Source: PSRF01 sp051000815 (GTDB lineage: Bacteria > Acidobacteriota > Blastocatellia > Pyrinomonadales > Pyrinomonadaceae). Taken from it: DNA of 64,000 nt. This document shows, one piece after another, positions 30,940 to 39,658 of this stretch. Position 1 is the stretch's first letter. The number at the start of each line of letters is the position of its first letter. Below the pieces are notes generated by a model. It did no database searches. It was not told where the DNA came from and was given only the letters and a program-made list of their open reading frames with translations. Made by a program: the position numbers and the translations under genes. The stretch spans positions 80,754 to 144,753 of the forward strand of contig JBPCNX010000073.1 of the NCBI GenBank assembly GCA_051000815.1, given 5' to 3'.

Positions 30940-31303
30940 GTGGGGCCGGAGGAGCATCCGGCAGCGAGATTCCGTGCAGGCCTTCCCAGTCTTCCGTGGG
31001 CACCATCTCGATCGCGTCCCAGGGACAGCCATCCAGAAATGCGCCGTCTGGCCCCTTGCTAATGCACTTCTGGCAGCCAATGCAGAGATAGGGATCAACC
31101 TCGATGCGGCCAAAGGGCGGATGATCCTCATCCGGCACCCAGAACATACACGCTTCGATCGGGCAATACTCAACGCATGCCGGTGATCCGGCACAACCCG
31201 TGCAACAGTCCGTGGTAATCGCCAGGATGCGCGGCTTCTTTTTGCGCGTCGCCTTGCCATCACCCTCTGACATCGGCCAATGTTTGTCTACGATGTCGTA
31301 CAC
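30929..31303 (-). CDS. Dicluster 4Fe-4S ferredoxin-like protein
   Basis: The preferred start is the GTG at 31301-31303, eight bases after GGGGG (ATG at 31271-31273 is the alternative), giving 124 residues. Two cluster motifs can be read: CCTGCAGSPACVEYCP, with C-x2-C-x5-C-x3-C spacing, and CIGCQKCISKGPDGAFLDGC, with C-x2-C-x2-C-x12-C spacing. The long last gap of the second site is not the classical C-x2-C-x2-C-x3-C. Tryptophans flank the clusters. A basic stretch (KATRKKKPR) precedes them. It probably transfers electrons in the cytosol; its partner is unknown. Confidence 0.85.
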   Translation of the reverse strand: MYDIVDKHWPMSEGDGKATRKKKPRILAITTDCCTGCAGSPACVEYCPIEACMFWVPDEDHPPFGRIEVDPYLCIGCQKCISKGPDGAFLDGCPWDAIEMVPTEDWEGLHGISLPDAPPAPPTA

Positions 31304-31507
31304 GTTTGCTGCCCCCGGTCTTGATCGTCGCCAAATTTCCAAACCCTAAATTCGTCTGTTCGCCTGCTGTCTGCTCGCAGAGTTCCCGAAGCCGACTCTA
31401 ACATAGCAATGCTGATTTCCTCAACAATTTGTGTCGTTAGCACTTCCAGCTTGTCGTCGTGGAGCAGCGGGAGTCTAATGAAGCAAAATTTCGAGGAGGC
31501 AACGAGC

Positions 31508-32290
31508 ATGGAAACGGTAACAGGAATTTTCGATTCGAGGGCCACGGCGGAGCGCGCGGTCCAGCAACTTCGGGCAGCCGGAATTTCGAATGACAGGATT
31601 GCATTCTTAACGCCAGGAACGCGTGAAGATCAGATTGAAGCGAACGTTCCATTAAGCGACACAGAACAGTCTGGAATGGGTCAAGCGATGGGCGGTGCTG
31701 TTGGTGGAGCGTTGGGCGCGGCCAGTGGAGCGGGACTGGGCGCTGGATTGGCAAGCTTGCTGGTGCCAGGTGTTGGTCCGGTTTTGGCGGCTGGCATAAT
31801 TGGGGCCGCGATTCTGGGCATCGGTGGTACCGCAACCGGAATGGCCGCAGGCGCCGCGGTGGAAAGATCCCTGGCCGATGGGCTGCCGCACGATGAGTTA
31901 TACGTTTACGAAGATGCCTTACGACTCGGCCGCACGGTAGTCATTGTATTTGCCGACGATCAAAAGACAGAAGACGAAGCACAAAAAGTCCTGGACGAAG
32001 CTGGTGCAGCAAGTGTGGACGCGGCCCGGGAGGATTGGTGGCTCGGGTTGCGGGACACAGAGGCTGAGAGCTATCGCGCCGCTGGTAGTGACTTTGATAG
32101 TGACGAGGCTGACTACCGGCGCGGTTTCGAAGCCGCGTTTCATGCGAAACTGCGCGGTCGTTCTTACGAGGAGGCGGCGCCCGAATTGATCGTTTTTTAC
32201 CACGAAGCCAGATCAAACGCGGCGTTTCGTCGCGGTTACGAGCGCGGCTATGCCTATCACAAGGACCTGCAGGAAAAGCACCGCAGTTGA
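31508..32290 (+). CDS. Stress-type protein with glycine-zipper segment (general stress protein 17M-like N-terminus)
   Basis: The ATG at 31508 is eight bases after GAGGAGG, giving 260 residues. The N-terminus (TGIFDSRATAERAVQQLRAA) is the ferredoxin-like ribbon of GSP17M-type stress proteins. A Gly/Ala-rich hydrophobic segment follows (about residues 60-120), of the glycine-zipper kind. It then repeats the first fold (VVIVFADDQKTEDEAQKVLD) and ends in a Tyr/Arg-rich helical region (RRGFEAAFHAKLRGRSYEEA). It may associate with membranes under stress. The next small gene starts in its stop codon. Confidence 0.75.
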   Translation: METVTGIFDSRATAERAVQQLRAAGISNDRIAFLTPGTREDQIEANVPLSDTEQSGMGQAMGGAVGGALGAASGAGLGAGLASLLVPGVGPVLAAGIIGAAILGIGGTATGMAAGAAVERSLADGLPHDELYVYEDALRLGRTVVIVFADDQKTEDEAQKVLDEAGAASVDAAREDWWLGLRDTEAESYRAAGSDFDSDEADYRRGFEAAFHAKLRGRSYEEAAPELIVFYHEARSNAAFRRGYERGYAYHKDLQEKHRS

Positions 32291-32460
32291 AAGAAGTAGT
32301 CCTCAACCTGGCTGTGCTGATTGGAATCCTGGCGCTCAGTGCGATCATTACGCAATGGTTTGCTCGAACCATGTATATTCGTTGTCTCGCGTGCGGCACA
32401 CTGAACGCCAGACGCCGGGTGAACTGCCGGTCGTGTAACACCGAACTTAGATCCCAATAA
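32287..32460 (+). CDS. 57-residue membrane protein with a C-terminal zinc ribbon
   Basis: This short gene uses TTG (32287-32289) overlapping the preceding TGA in a TTGA arrangement. The product has one membrane helix (residues 5-24, VVLNLAVLIGILALSAIITQ) and a small zinc-ribbon-like tail, CLACGTLNARRRVNCRSCNT. Two CxxC pairs, the overlap with the gene before and a codon usage like its neighbours support a real gene. Function unknown. It would be missed by a 60-residue cut-off. Confidence 0.7.
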   Translation: MKEVVLNLAVLIGILALSAIITQWFARTMYIRCLACGTLNARRRVNCRSCNTELRSQ

Positions 32461-32479
32461 ACAACCCTTTTGAAAACTT

Positions 32480-34234
32480 ATGACGCAAGAGTCTCGATCT
32501 ACGGTCCCCTCGGATTGGCAAACCTACGCCGAACAAACAAACTATCGCGAGACCGCTCGATATGATGATACCGTCGCCTATGCGCGGAGACTGGCTGCTG
32601 CCTCGCCACTGATTCGTTATGAAAGTTTCGGTAAAAGCGGAGAAGGACGAGACCTGCCACTCTTAATTGCCAGCGCAGGCGAATCATTTACGCCGGAAGG
32701 GGCACACACTTCCGGGAAACCGGTGGTGTTGATCCAGGCGTGCATTCACGCCGGCGAACCTGATGGTAAAGACGCCGGCTTCGCTCTGTTGCGGGATATT
32801 GCGATCACCAAAACACAACCTGATCTGCTTCAGAACCTGGTCATCCTCTTCATTCCGATCTACAACACCGATGGCCACGAGCGATCCAGTCCCTACAATC
32901 GCATCAACCAGAATGGTCCGGCAGAGATGGGGTGGCGCACTACAACGTCCTATCAGAACCTCAATCGCGATTACATGAAGGCGGACACACCCGAGACCCG
33001 TGCCTGGCTCGCGCTTTGGAACCGTTGGCATCCGGATTTGTTCATCGATTGTCATGTAACCGATGGCGCGGACTATCGCTACAACATCACCTATCAGTTT
33101 GAACATCACCAGGGGATTGCGCCCAGTGTTCTGGCCTGGGAGCGCGAAGTGATTGACGGCAAAGTTTTCCCGGCGACTGAAGCGGCAGGCAACGTTGTTT
33201 CCTGGTATCTGGAGTTTGCAGACAATCGCGACTTCACCAGGGGCATTCGTGATTTCAATGGGAGTCCGCGATTCTCCACCGGGCATGTCCCGCTCAGGAA
33301 CCGGCCTGGTGTGTTGATCGAAACACACATGATTAAGGATTACCGTTCCCGCGTCGTCGGCACCTACGATCTGCTGCGCTTCACGCTCGCTGAAGTCAAT
33401 CGCGATCCGCAAAAGCTTCTCAACGCCGTGCGGCGAGCTGATGAAGAGACTATAGCGCGCTGGGGTAGGTTTGATCTCGAACAGAGTTATCCGATTGATT
33501 TCGAGCTGACGGATCAGGCAGTGCCGTACAACCTAAAAGCGCTTTCATCGCGAACGGAAATGAGTGAGGTGTCAGGTGAGACGCGCGTTGTTTTTGGTTC
33601 TGAGCCACTCGATATTACGGTACCGATGTACAACAACTTTCGCGTGAAAACCGTAGTCGTACCGCCTCTCGCGTACATTGTTCCGCCACAGTGGCAGGAA
33701 GTGATTGAAGTTATCAAGACCCATGGTCTGCATTGGGAAGAGACGAGTGCAGCAACGACTTTGGAGGTCCAGAGTTATCGTTTTAGTGAAGTGACCTGGC
33801 CGGATGGCCCTTTTGAGGGCCGGTTCATGCCGCGCTTCAAAACTGAGCCGACACGCGAGCGCCGAACGTTTCCACCCGGCTCGGTTGTTGTTCCGCTTAA
33901 TCAAAGCCTGGCGAAGGTCGCAGTCAATCTCTTGGAGCCGCAAGCTCCGGACTCACTTGTCGCCTGGGGTTTCTTCAACGCGATTTTCGAGCAGAAGGAA
34001 TATGGCGAACACTACGTGCTGGAAACTCTCGCGCGCGAAATGATGGAAGAAGATCCGTCGCTAAGGAAAGAGTTTGAAAAAATGCTGTCGACCGAATCCG
34101 GCTTTGCGGCGAACTCCGCCGCGCGTCTGGCGTTCTTTTATAAGCGTTCGCCTTATTGGGATCAGCAGATGAATCTCTACCCTATTGGACGCATCACGAC
34201 GCAGCAGGAGTTGAAACCTGCAGGGATGTCCTAG
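32480..34234 (+). CDS. M14-family metallocarboxypeptidase
   Basis: The 584-residue protein contains an M14 peptidase domain in its first 300 residues. Zinc ligands are H90 and E93 (IHAGEPDGK) and H192 (IDCHVTDG); the substrate-binding arginine lies in NLNRDYMKAD and the catalytic glutamate in GVLIETHM. The remaining half is a beta-rich region that I cannot assign. No signal peptide is visible, so an intracellular or leaderless-secreted location is open. It is probably a single gene; the 174-bp inverted-repeat element follows it. Confidence 0.88.
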   Translation: MTQESRSTVPSDWQTYAEQTNYRETARYDDTVAYARRLAAASPLIRYESFGKSGEGRDLPLLIASAGESFTPEGAHTSGKPVVLIQACIHAGEPDGKDAGFALLRDIAITKTQPDLLQNLVILFIPIYNTDGHERSSPYNRINQNGPAEMGWRTTTSYQNLNRDYMKADTPETRAWLALWNRWHPDLFIDCHVTDGADYRYNITYQFEHHQGIAPSVLAWEREVIDGKVFPATEAAGNVVSWYLEFADNRDFTRGIRDFNGSPRFSTGHVPLRNRPGVLIETHMIKDYRSRVVGTYDLLRFTLAEVNRDPQKLLNAVRRADEETIARWGRFDLEQSYPIDFELTDQAVPYNLKALSSRTEMSEVSGETRVVFGSEPLDITVPMYNNFRVKTVVVPPLAYIVPPQWQEVIEVIKTHGLHWEETSAATTLEVQSYRFSEVTWPDGPFEGRFMPRFKTEPTRERRTFPPGSVVVPLNQSLAKVAVNLLEPQAPDSLVAWGFFNAIFEQKEYGEHYVLETLAREMMEEDPSLRKEFEKMLSTESGFAANSAARLAFFYKRSPYWDQQMNLYPIGRITTQQELKPAGMS

Positions 34235-34252
34235 TGAGCGGTTGAGGAGCAG

Positions 34253-34426
34253 GTTGGGGCAATTCGCAGGTCAGGAAGGTGAACCCTGTCCCCGCTCAAC
34301 TGGGTCCAGCGTTTCAGAACATATCGACAATCATGGTTTTCACGGCGTCGAAAGGTACAACTTGTCATGAATGTCTCCACGGCTTGCGGGGACAGGGTCC
34401 ACCTTCCTGACCCGAATTGCCCCAAC
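34253..34426. mobile_element. 174-bp element with 41-43-bp inverted ends (MITE/REPIN-like)
   Basis: The left end (34253-34295) and the right end (34386-34426) are reverse complements with one substitution and a two-base gap. The ends contain GGTCAGGAAGGT and CCTGTCCCCGC. The 90-bp core has no reading frame of note. Small size, long inverted ends and lack of a transposase fit a miniature element mobilised in trans. The GGGGACAGGGTC sequence resembles REP-type repeats tied to IS200-like (RAYT) transposases (inference). It lies between two genes that end and end-face each other, where insertion is harmless. Confidence 0.75.
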
Positions 34427-34511
34427 TCGGTCGCTCCGGTACTGCAGTTGAGGGCGATGTTGCCCCTGTGCGGTCGCTACCCCGGGGCTTTGACCTCCTC
34501 ACCAAGTCAAC

Positions 34512-35459
34512 TCAATGAGCCAGAGCGTCGGGACGTTCGATAACGTCCTTCGCGGCCCGGCTGCGGCCCCGCCTGATAACCACACCAACTCCGGCGAAGA
34601 TCAGAATGCACGCGACCAATGTTCGCGAACTTAACCTCTCCCCCAGCAGGAGCGGCGCCAAACCAAAAGCTATCAGCGGCTGCAGATAAATATAAGTCGC
34701 TACTGTTGTCGGCGGCACACGCGCCAGCGCCCAGGCGTTGAGGTAGTAAGCGGCGACAGTGGGAACGATGATTATGTAAGCGACGGCAACCCAGACCCAG
34801 ATCCCCACTTTGCTCAAAGAGTCGTTACTCAGCGCATATCCGCCGACCGGCACTGTCACAAGGCACGCAATGGCAAACATCCAGGTGATCACATTGAGCG
34901 CTCCGTAGCGTTTGAAGAGGTCCTTCGAAATAGCGATATAGGCGCCATAGCTGAAGGCGCAAATGACAATCAGCATGTTTCCCGCCGTTGTCTGAGCGGA
35001 AAACTGAGCGCGAAAGGGATCGACCAGATAAACAACTCCGGCGGCCGCCAGCAAGATCCCGCTCATACGCCGCAAAGATATTCGGTCATATCCAAAGGCT
35101 ATGCTGACGATTAAAGTGAAGACGGGAATGGTCGTGCCCAGGAGGACAGAATTTATTACGGTAGTGAGTGAAAGCCCTTTAACAAACAGGAGTTGATTGA
35201 CGGCGATGCCCAACATGCTGCAGAGCGTCAGGAGGGCAAGGTCTTTGGCGGGAAGTTTTCTCAACTCACCGAGCTTGCCTCGCAGAAGTACGAGAACAAT
35301 TGCCGCGCCCGCGACGCGAAGTGCAACTAGTCCGGAACTTGAGATCTCCCGCAGGGCGACCTTGCCAACAATGGGCCATGTGCCAAAAATCAATTGCACC
35401 GCAATCAATGCCAGGTGAGGCGCGATGCCGCGTTCTTTGATTTGAGTTCTGGAAGTCAT
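34512..35459 (-). CDS. EamA/DMT-family transporter
   Basis: This 315-residue protein has ten membrane helices in two EamA repeats, the second opening with NMLIVICAFSYGAYIAISKD. The conserved GERLSSRTLVACILIFAGVG near the C-terminus is typical for the end of the second repeat. The family exports metabolites or amino acids; the substrate cannot be told. It lies downstream of the pyruvate dehydrogenase E2 gene on the same strand with a 111-bp gap, so a shared transcript is possible. Confidence 0.88.
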   Translation of the reverse strand: MTSRTQIKERGIAPHLALIAVQLIFGTWPIVGKVALREISSSGLVALRVAGAAIVLVLLRGKLGELRKLPAKDLALLTLCSMLGIAVNQLLFVKGLSLTTVINSVLLGTTIPVFTLIVSIAFGYDRISLRRMSGILLAAAGVVYLVDPFRAQFSAQTTAGNMLIVICAFSYGAYIAISKDLFKRYGALNVITWMFAIACLVTVPVGGYALSNDSLSKVGIWVWVAVAYIIIVPTVAAYYLNAWALARVPPTTVATYIYLQPLIAFGLAPLLLGERLSSRTLVACILIFAGVGVVIRRGRSRAAKDVIERPDALAH

Positions 35460-35570
35460 CCACGCAAAGTCAGAGAGGGCGGGGGCCCGGATTCCGCGTC
35501 AAAGGCTTCTGCTTTCACGGAATGTTCGGCGCCTGACTCTCCGAAAGTAATAATGAGACGCAGGTTGGGC

Positions 35571-36941
35571 TCAAACCAGCAGGTAGAGGGGATTCTCAAG
35601 CATCTTTTTGAATGTCTGCAGGAACTTTGCGCCCGTGGCGCCGTCGATCATGCGATGGTCGCATGACATCGTAACGCGCATCATCTGGCGCACCACGATC
35701 TCGTTATCGCGCACGACAGGCTTTGCAGACATCGCGCCCACAGCCAGAATGGCGCCTTCAGGCGGATTGATCACGGCGGTAAATTCGTCGATGCCAAACA
35801 TACCGAGGTTGCTGATTGAAAAGCTGGCGCCGGTATACTCATCGGGCCGCAGCTTACGGTTCCGCGCTCGCTCGGCCAGGTCGCGAACCTCCTGAGCAAT
35901 TTCACCCAGAGATTTCTGTTCAGCCGAACGCACGACCGGGGTGATCAAGCCATCTTCAATTGCCACCGCGACGCCTATATCAGCCCTTTCGTAGTAACGG
36001 ACAGTCTTCTCCTGGAACGAAGCATTAACCTGGGGATGTGCAATCAGGGCCGCTGCGGCGACTTTGATGATGATGTCGTTGATGCTGATTTTTAGTTCCG
36101 GGTCGAGATCATTGATGTTGCGACGCATCTCGGCGGCGCGATCCATCTCGATTTCCGTCGTGAGAAAGAAATGAGGTATGGGACCGAGGGAAGTTACCAG
36201 GCGTTTAGCGATGATGCGTCGGATCTCGCTGATGGGTTCATCGCGATATGGCGAGGCTTCCGTAACGCCCGTTTGTCTGAGGGGAAACTTGACGACTGCC
36301 CCTGCCTGGCTCGGCGCTGCGTGCGGCTGCGCACCCGCCTGAGATCGGCTCATCGCCTCCTCGATGTCGCGCTTAACTATCCGACCGCCGGGACCGCTGC
36401 CACTTAAAGAGCGAAGATCGACTCCTGCTTCGGCGGCCATGCGCGCTGCCAGCGGCGAAACGATCAAGCGATCAGATGGCGAGGCTGGTTTTGCCGCCTG
36501 GGCTCCGTTGCCTGAGGCACTTGCGGCGTCGGCGGTCTTGGCAACCGGTTTTGCAGCCGGCTCTCCGGGCGCTACCGATGAAGCTTCAGCGGTTGCGGGT
36601 TGGGCTTCGATTTGAGGTGGGGATGGCTGCTCTGTTGTTTGCGATTCTGTCGACCCTTTGGTTGCTGCGGGCGCAGCGCTGATCATGGCCGAAATGTCCT
36701 CGTCAGGTTCACCAATGATAGCGATCATCTGGCCCAGCGGCGCGGATTCCCCTTCCTTGATGATGATCTTGCGCAGCACACCGCTGGCGAGCGCCTGCAT
36801 TTCCATTGTGGCTTTATCAGTATCGATTTCCGCAAGCGGCTCGCCCATGGAAACCTTATCACCCTCTTTCTTGAGCCACCGTGAAAGCTGTCCTTCCTCC
36901 ATGGTCGGGGACAGCTTTGGCATGATCACCTGAGTTGCCAT
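35571..36941 (-). CDS. pdhC: Pyruvate dehydrogenase E2, dihydrolipoamide acetyltransferase
   Basis: The 456-residue protein has one lipoyl domain (K43 in EIDTDKATME), an Ala/Pro-rich linker, a peripheral-subunit-binding domain (SPLAARMAAEAGVDLRSLSG, about residues 160-195) and a catalytic domain with the active-site motif CDHRMIDG (H429). It transfers acetyl groups from lipoate to CoA. The single lipoyl domain and the linker composition are as in E1-alpha/beta type complexes. It is the third gene after pdhA and pdhB; no E3 gene is in this window. Other 2-oxo acid dehydrogenases (acetoin or branched chain) are less likely but not excluded. Confidence 0.93.
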   Translation of the reverse strand: MATQVIMPKLSPTMEEGQLSRWLKKEGDKVSMGEPLAEIDTDKATMEMQALASGVLRKIIIKEGESAPLGQMIAIIGEPDEDISAMISAAPAATKGSTESQTTEQPSPPQIEAQPATAEASSVAPGEPAAKPVAKTADAASASGNGAQAAKPASPSDRLIVSPLAARMAAEAGVDLRSLSGSGPGGRIVKRDIEEAMSRSQAGAQPHAAPSQAGAVVKFPLRQTGVTEASPYRDEPISEIRRIIAKRLVTSLGPIPHFFLTTEIEMDRAAEMRRNINDLDPELKISINDIIIKVAAAALIAHPQVNASFQEKTVRYYERADIGVAVAIEDGLITPVVRSAEQKSLGEIAQEVRDLAERARNRKLRPDEYTGASFSISNLGMFGIDEFTAVINPPEGAILAVGAMSAKPVVRDNEIVVRQMMRVTMSCDHRMIDGATGAKFLQTFKKMLENPLYLLV

Positions 36942-36945
36942 TCAA

Positions 36946-36981
36946 GCCTCGTGAATCGTGAAATCGTTAATCGTGAATCGA
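36946..36981. repeat. Short run of GTGAATCGTGAAATCG repeats between pdhB and pdhC
   Basis: The segment repeats TCGTGAATCGTGAAATCGTT-like units of about 9-10 bp just upstream of the E2 start. It belongs to the family of the array at 23673-23800. It lies in a 149-bp gap within the pdh operon. Confidence 0.6.
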
Positions 36982-37090
36982 AGAAAGTAGTTCTTATACT
37001 TGAAGCTCGGAACCACAAGAGAGATCGTTGTCCGAATTGTAAACGGCTCAGTTCAAAGCCGAAGGATCGCTTGCCGTAAGGCGATCAGGT

Positions 37091-38092
37091 TTACGATGTC
37101 CGAGTTCCATTATCCAGATAGGAAACTTCGAGAACTGCGGCGACAAGTTGGTCGACCCCGGGAATGGCACGCTCTTCGAGATTCTTTGCGTAGGGCATCG
37201 GGACGTCTGCACCGAATACTCGCTTCACCGGCGCGTCCAGGTAATCGAAGGTGCGCTCCATGATCTCCGTGCTAATCTCGGCGCCGACACCACAGAACGG
37301 ATGCGACTCTTCGGCAACTACCACGCGGTTAGTCTTCTTTACTGACTTTACGATGGCGCCGATGTCGAGTGGTCTGATGGTCCGCGGATCGATGACTTCA
37401 CACGAGATGCCTTGTTGTTCCAACACATCCGCTGCCTTCAGGGCGATCGGCACCATGAGCGAACGGGCGACAATCGTCGCGTCTGTTCCTTCCCGCTTTA
37501 CATCAGCCATACCCAGCGGCACCGTAAAATCGGCATCTTCCGGAACCTCGCCTTTGTTTCCGTACATCCGCTCCTGTTCGATGAAAATTACAGGATCATC
37601 ATCCCGGATCGCGGATTTCAAAAGCCCCTTGGCATCGGCGGGCGTCGAAGGCATCACCACCTTCAAACCGGGGAAGTAAGCAAACCATGATTCAAGAGCT
37701 TGGGAGTGTTGCGAAGACACTTGATACGCTGACCCGCCAGGGCCGCGGAAGACGATCGGAATCTTGAATTGACCGCCCGACATGTAAAGCATTTTGGCTG
37801 CGGAGTTGATTATTTGATCGGTGGCCAGAATGGAGAAGTTGAAAGTCATGAACTCTACAATCGGACGCAAACCAACCATCGCCGCGCCGACACCAAGGCC
37901 GGCAAAGCCAAGTTCCGTGATGGGCGTGTCGATCACGCGTTTTGGTCCCAATTCCTTCAGCAATCCCTTCGTGACTTTGTAGGCGCCCTGATATTCCGCG
38001 ACCTCTTCACCCATCAGGAAAACGTTTTCATCCCGAAGCATCTCCTCTCGAAGAGCTTGGTTGAGTGCCTCGCGCATTGTGATTACGGCCAT
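37091..38092 (-). CDS. pdhB: Pyruvate dehydrogenase E1 component, beta subunit
   Basis: The 333-residue protein has the transketolase-type pyrimidine-binding domain (MTMREALNQALREEM-like start, VFLMGEEVAEYQGAYKVTKG) and the conserved FGADVPMPYAKNLEE near the C-terminus. The thiamine-activating glutamate is in MGEEV. It pairs with the alpha subunit in an alpha2beta2 tetramer to decarboxylate pyruvate. The gene follows pdhA after 43 bp. Length is standard. Confidence 0.95.
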   Translation of the reverse strand: MAVITMREALNQALREEMLRDENVFLMGEEVAEYQGAYKVTKGLLKELGPKRVIDTPITELGFAGLGVGAAMVGLRPIVEFMTFNFSILATDQIINSAAKMLYMSGGQFKIPIVFRGPGGSAYQVSSQHSQALESWFAYFPGLKVVMPSTPADAKGLLKSAIRDDDPVIFIEQERMYGNKGEVPEDADFTVPLGMADVKREGTDATIVARSLMVPIALKAADVLEQQGISCEVIDPRTIRPLDIGAIVKSVKKTNRVVVAEESHPFCGVGAEISTEIMERTFDYLDAPVKRVFGADVPMPYAKNLEERAIPGVDQLVAAVLEVSYLDNGTRTS

Positions 38093-38135
38093 GCAGAAAG
38101 TTCCTTGAATTGAGAAATCTAATTGGCCTCTTCAG

Positions 38136-39266
38136 TTACTCGTTATTACCCGGAGTGATAGGGTTGGCGTAAACGTCTGTGTAAAGCTCTTCAAGCTCCG
38201 GTAGCGGGCTTTCTTCAGCAAAACGAACCGCGTGTTCTACTTCTTCACGCACTTGTTTTTCCATTTCTTCGTAGGCTTCGTCGCTAAGAATCTTTTCCTC
38301 AAGCAGGCTTGCCGAGAACAGCTTGAGTGGATCGCGTTCCTGATGCTTCTCAATCTCCGCGCGGGTGCGATAACTGCCGGGATCTGACATTGAGTGACCC
38401 ATGAAGCGGTAGGTTCTTACTTCAATCAACGTGGGCAGGTATTCTTTCCGCGCTCGCTCGACGGCCCGCGCCGTTGCTTCTCTTACGGCCAGCACATCCA
38501 TACCATCAACAAACTCAGATGCCATCTCATACGCGTAGCCCTTTTGCGAAATGTCGCGTAAAGACATTGCGCGCTCCAAAGAAGTACCCATCCCGTACTG
38601 ATTGTTTTCGCAGATGTAGATACAGGGAAGTTTCCAAAGCTGGGCCATATTGAGCGACTCGTGAAAGGCTCCCTGGTTGACAGCTGCCTCGCCAAAGAAA
38701 CACAGGGTAACCTTGTCAGTGCCCTGGTACTTGCTGGCAAAAGCAACGCCAGTTGCAAGGGGAATCTGGCCGCCGACTATCGCGTGGCCTCCCAGAAACC
38801 CGATGGTCTTATCGAACATGTGCATCGAGCCACCCTTGCCTCGCGAACAGCCCCCTGCCTTACCAAACAACTCAGCCATGACGGCGTCCGGCGACATCCC
38901 TTTGGCAATCGCCTGGCCGTGATCGCGGTAGCTTGTTAAGACATAGTCTTCTCGACGAATCGCGGAAATCGCGCCCACCCCCACAGCTTCCTGACCGATG
39001 TAGAGATGACAAAAGCCGCCGATCTTTCCCATGCTGTATGCCTCGGCAGATTTCTCCTCGAAACGCCGGATCAGCAGCATTTGCCGAAGCAGCTCAATAA
39101 GAGTCTCGCGATCGTAAGAGGCCAGGTGTCGCTTCTGTTCCTGCTTTATGGCGTCGCGCTCCTGGCGCAGCTGGCCGTCGGCAGGGGTTTCAGCGTCAAT
39201 CACACCGACGGCGCCTTTTTCATCTGCCTGTGTGCGACTGGTCGAGGGTCTGGACTGTTTGCTCAT
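38136..39266 (-). CDS. pdhA: Pyruvate dehydrogenase E1 component, alpha subunit
   Basis: From the ATG at 39264-39266 the product has 376 residues; in-frame starts at 39320 and 39347 would add a basic leader that looks unlike the family. After a charged N-terminus of about 60 residues comes the E1-alpha core: RRFEEKSAEAYSMGKIGGFC, YRDHGQAIAKGM, and the thiamine diphosphate/magnesium motif GEAAVNQGAFHESLNMAQLW...ENNQYG. The motif starts with GEA where GDG is common, a known variation. Phosphorylation-loop-like YRTRAEIEKHQERDPL is present. It heads the pdhABC run. Confidence 0.93.
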   Translation of the reverse strand: MSKQSRPSTSRTQADEKGAVGVIDAETPADGQLRQERDAIKQEQKRHLASYDRETLIELLRQMLLIRRFEEKSAEAYSMGKIGGFCHLYIGQEAVGVGAISAIRREDYVLTSYRDHGQAIAKGMSPDAVMAELFGKAGGCSRGKGGSMHMFDKTIGFLGGHAIVGGQIPLATGVAFASKYQGTDKVTLCFFGEAAVNQGAFHESLNMAQLWKLPCIYICENNQYGMGTSLERAMSLRDISQKGYAYEMASEFVDGMDVLAVREATARAVERARKEYLPTLIEVRTYRFMGHSMSDPGSYRTRAEIEKHQERDPLKLFSASLLEEKILSDEAYEEMEKQVREEVEHAVRFAEESPLPELEELYTDVYANPITPGNNE

Positions 39267-39347
39267 TGTCGGTGTTCTTTTGGTATTAAATCCGCGCCTG
39301 CGGTGAGATGTTTTCCGCATCCCAAATAGATTGTAACTGTGGTTCAA

Positions 39348-39600
39348 GGATTATACGCGAGATGTCTAAGTGCGGCAAAAGTGTGCGCTGGCGCAGTTTG
39401 ACTAGCATTGCGACAATCCAACTCTGGCCATTGTTCCTTGCGTTAACATGAGGTCCATACCACCGAGCGGGTAGCGGGTGGGTCTGGATGGATTGCCGAT
39501 TGGCGATTGCCGATTAGCATAGCGATGCTCCGGCGCTGGCCATTATTCCTTGCTTGAGGGCGGTACCACCTAGTTCGCTTGACAGGATTTCGCGCTCCAG
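39348..39600. repeat. Intergenic region with a GCCGATTGGCGATT repeat
   Basis: No gene is present upstream of pdhA here. The stretch at 39490-39517 holds a repeat whose 24-bp core (39492-39515) is identical to 21661-21684, 18 kb away. Two TAGCATAGCGATGC/ACTAGCATTGCGAC-like segments also recur near 39400 and 39516, each followed by a CCATTGTTCCTTGC/CCATTATTCCTTGC sequence (39429 and 39540), a second, unrelated direct repeat. The pdhA promoter must lie in this stretch. Confidence 0.65.
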
Positions 39601-39637
39601 AAACAAAAAGCGCCCACCGGTAACGACCGGGAGCGCC
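39601..39637 (-). terminator. Intrinsic terminator of the HD-GYP/GGDEF gene
   Basis: Read on the minus strand, GGCGCTCCCGGT, loop CGTT and ACCGGTGGGCGC form an 11-bp stem with one bulged base, followed by TTTTTGTTT. It lies 22 bp after the stop of the 39659-42196 gene. Confidence 0.85.
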
Positions 39638-39658
39638 CTTCCAGATCTGCAAACTCGT

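Noticed and set aside
39267..39347. Longer E1-alpha start with a basic leader
   Set aside because: The leader is Arg/Lys-rich and not part of the E1-alpha family; the ATG at 39264-39266 gives a normal-length protein.
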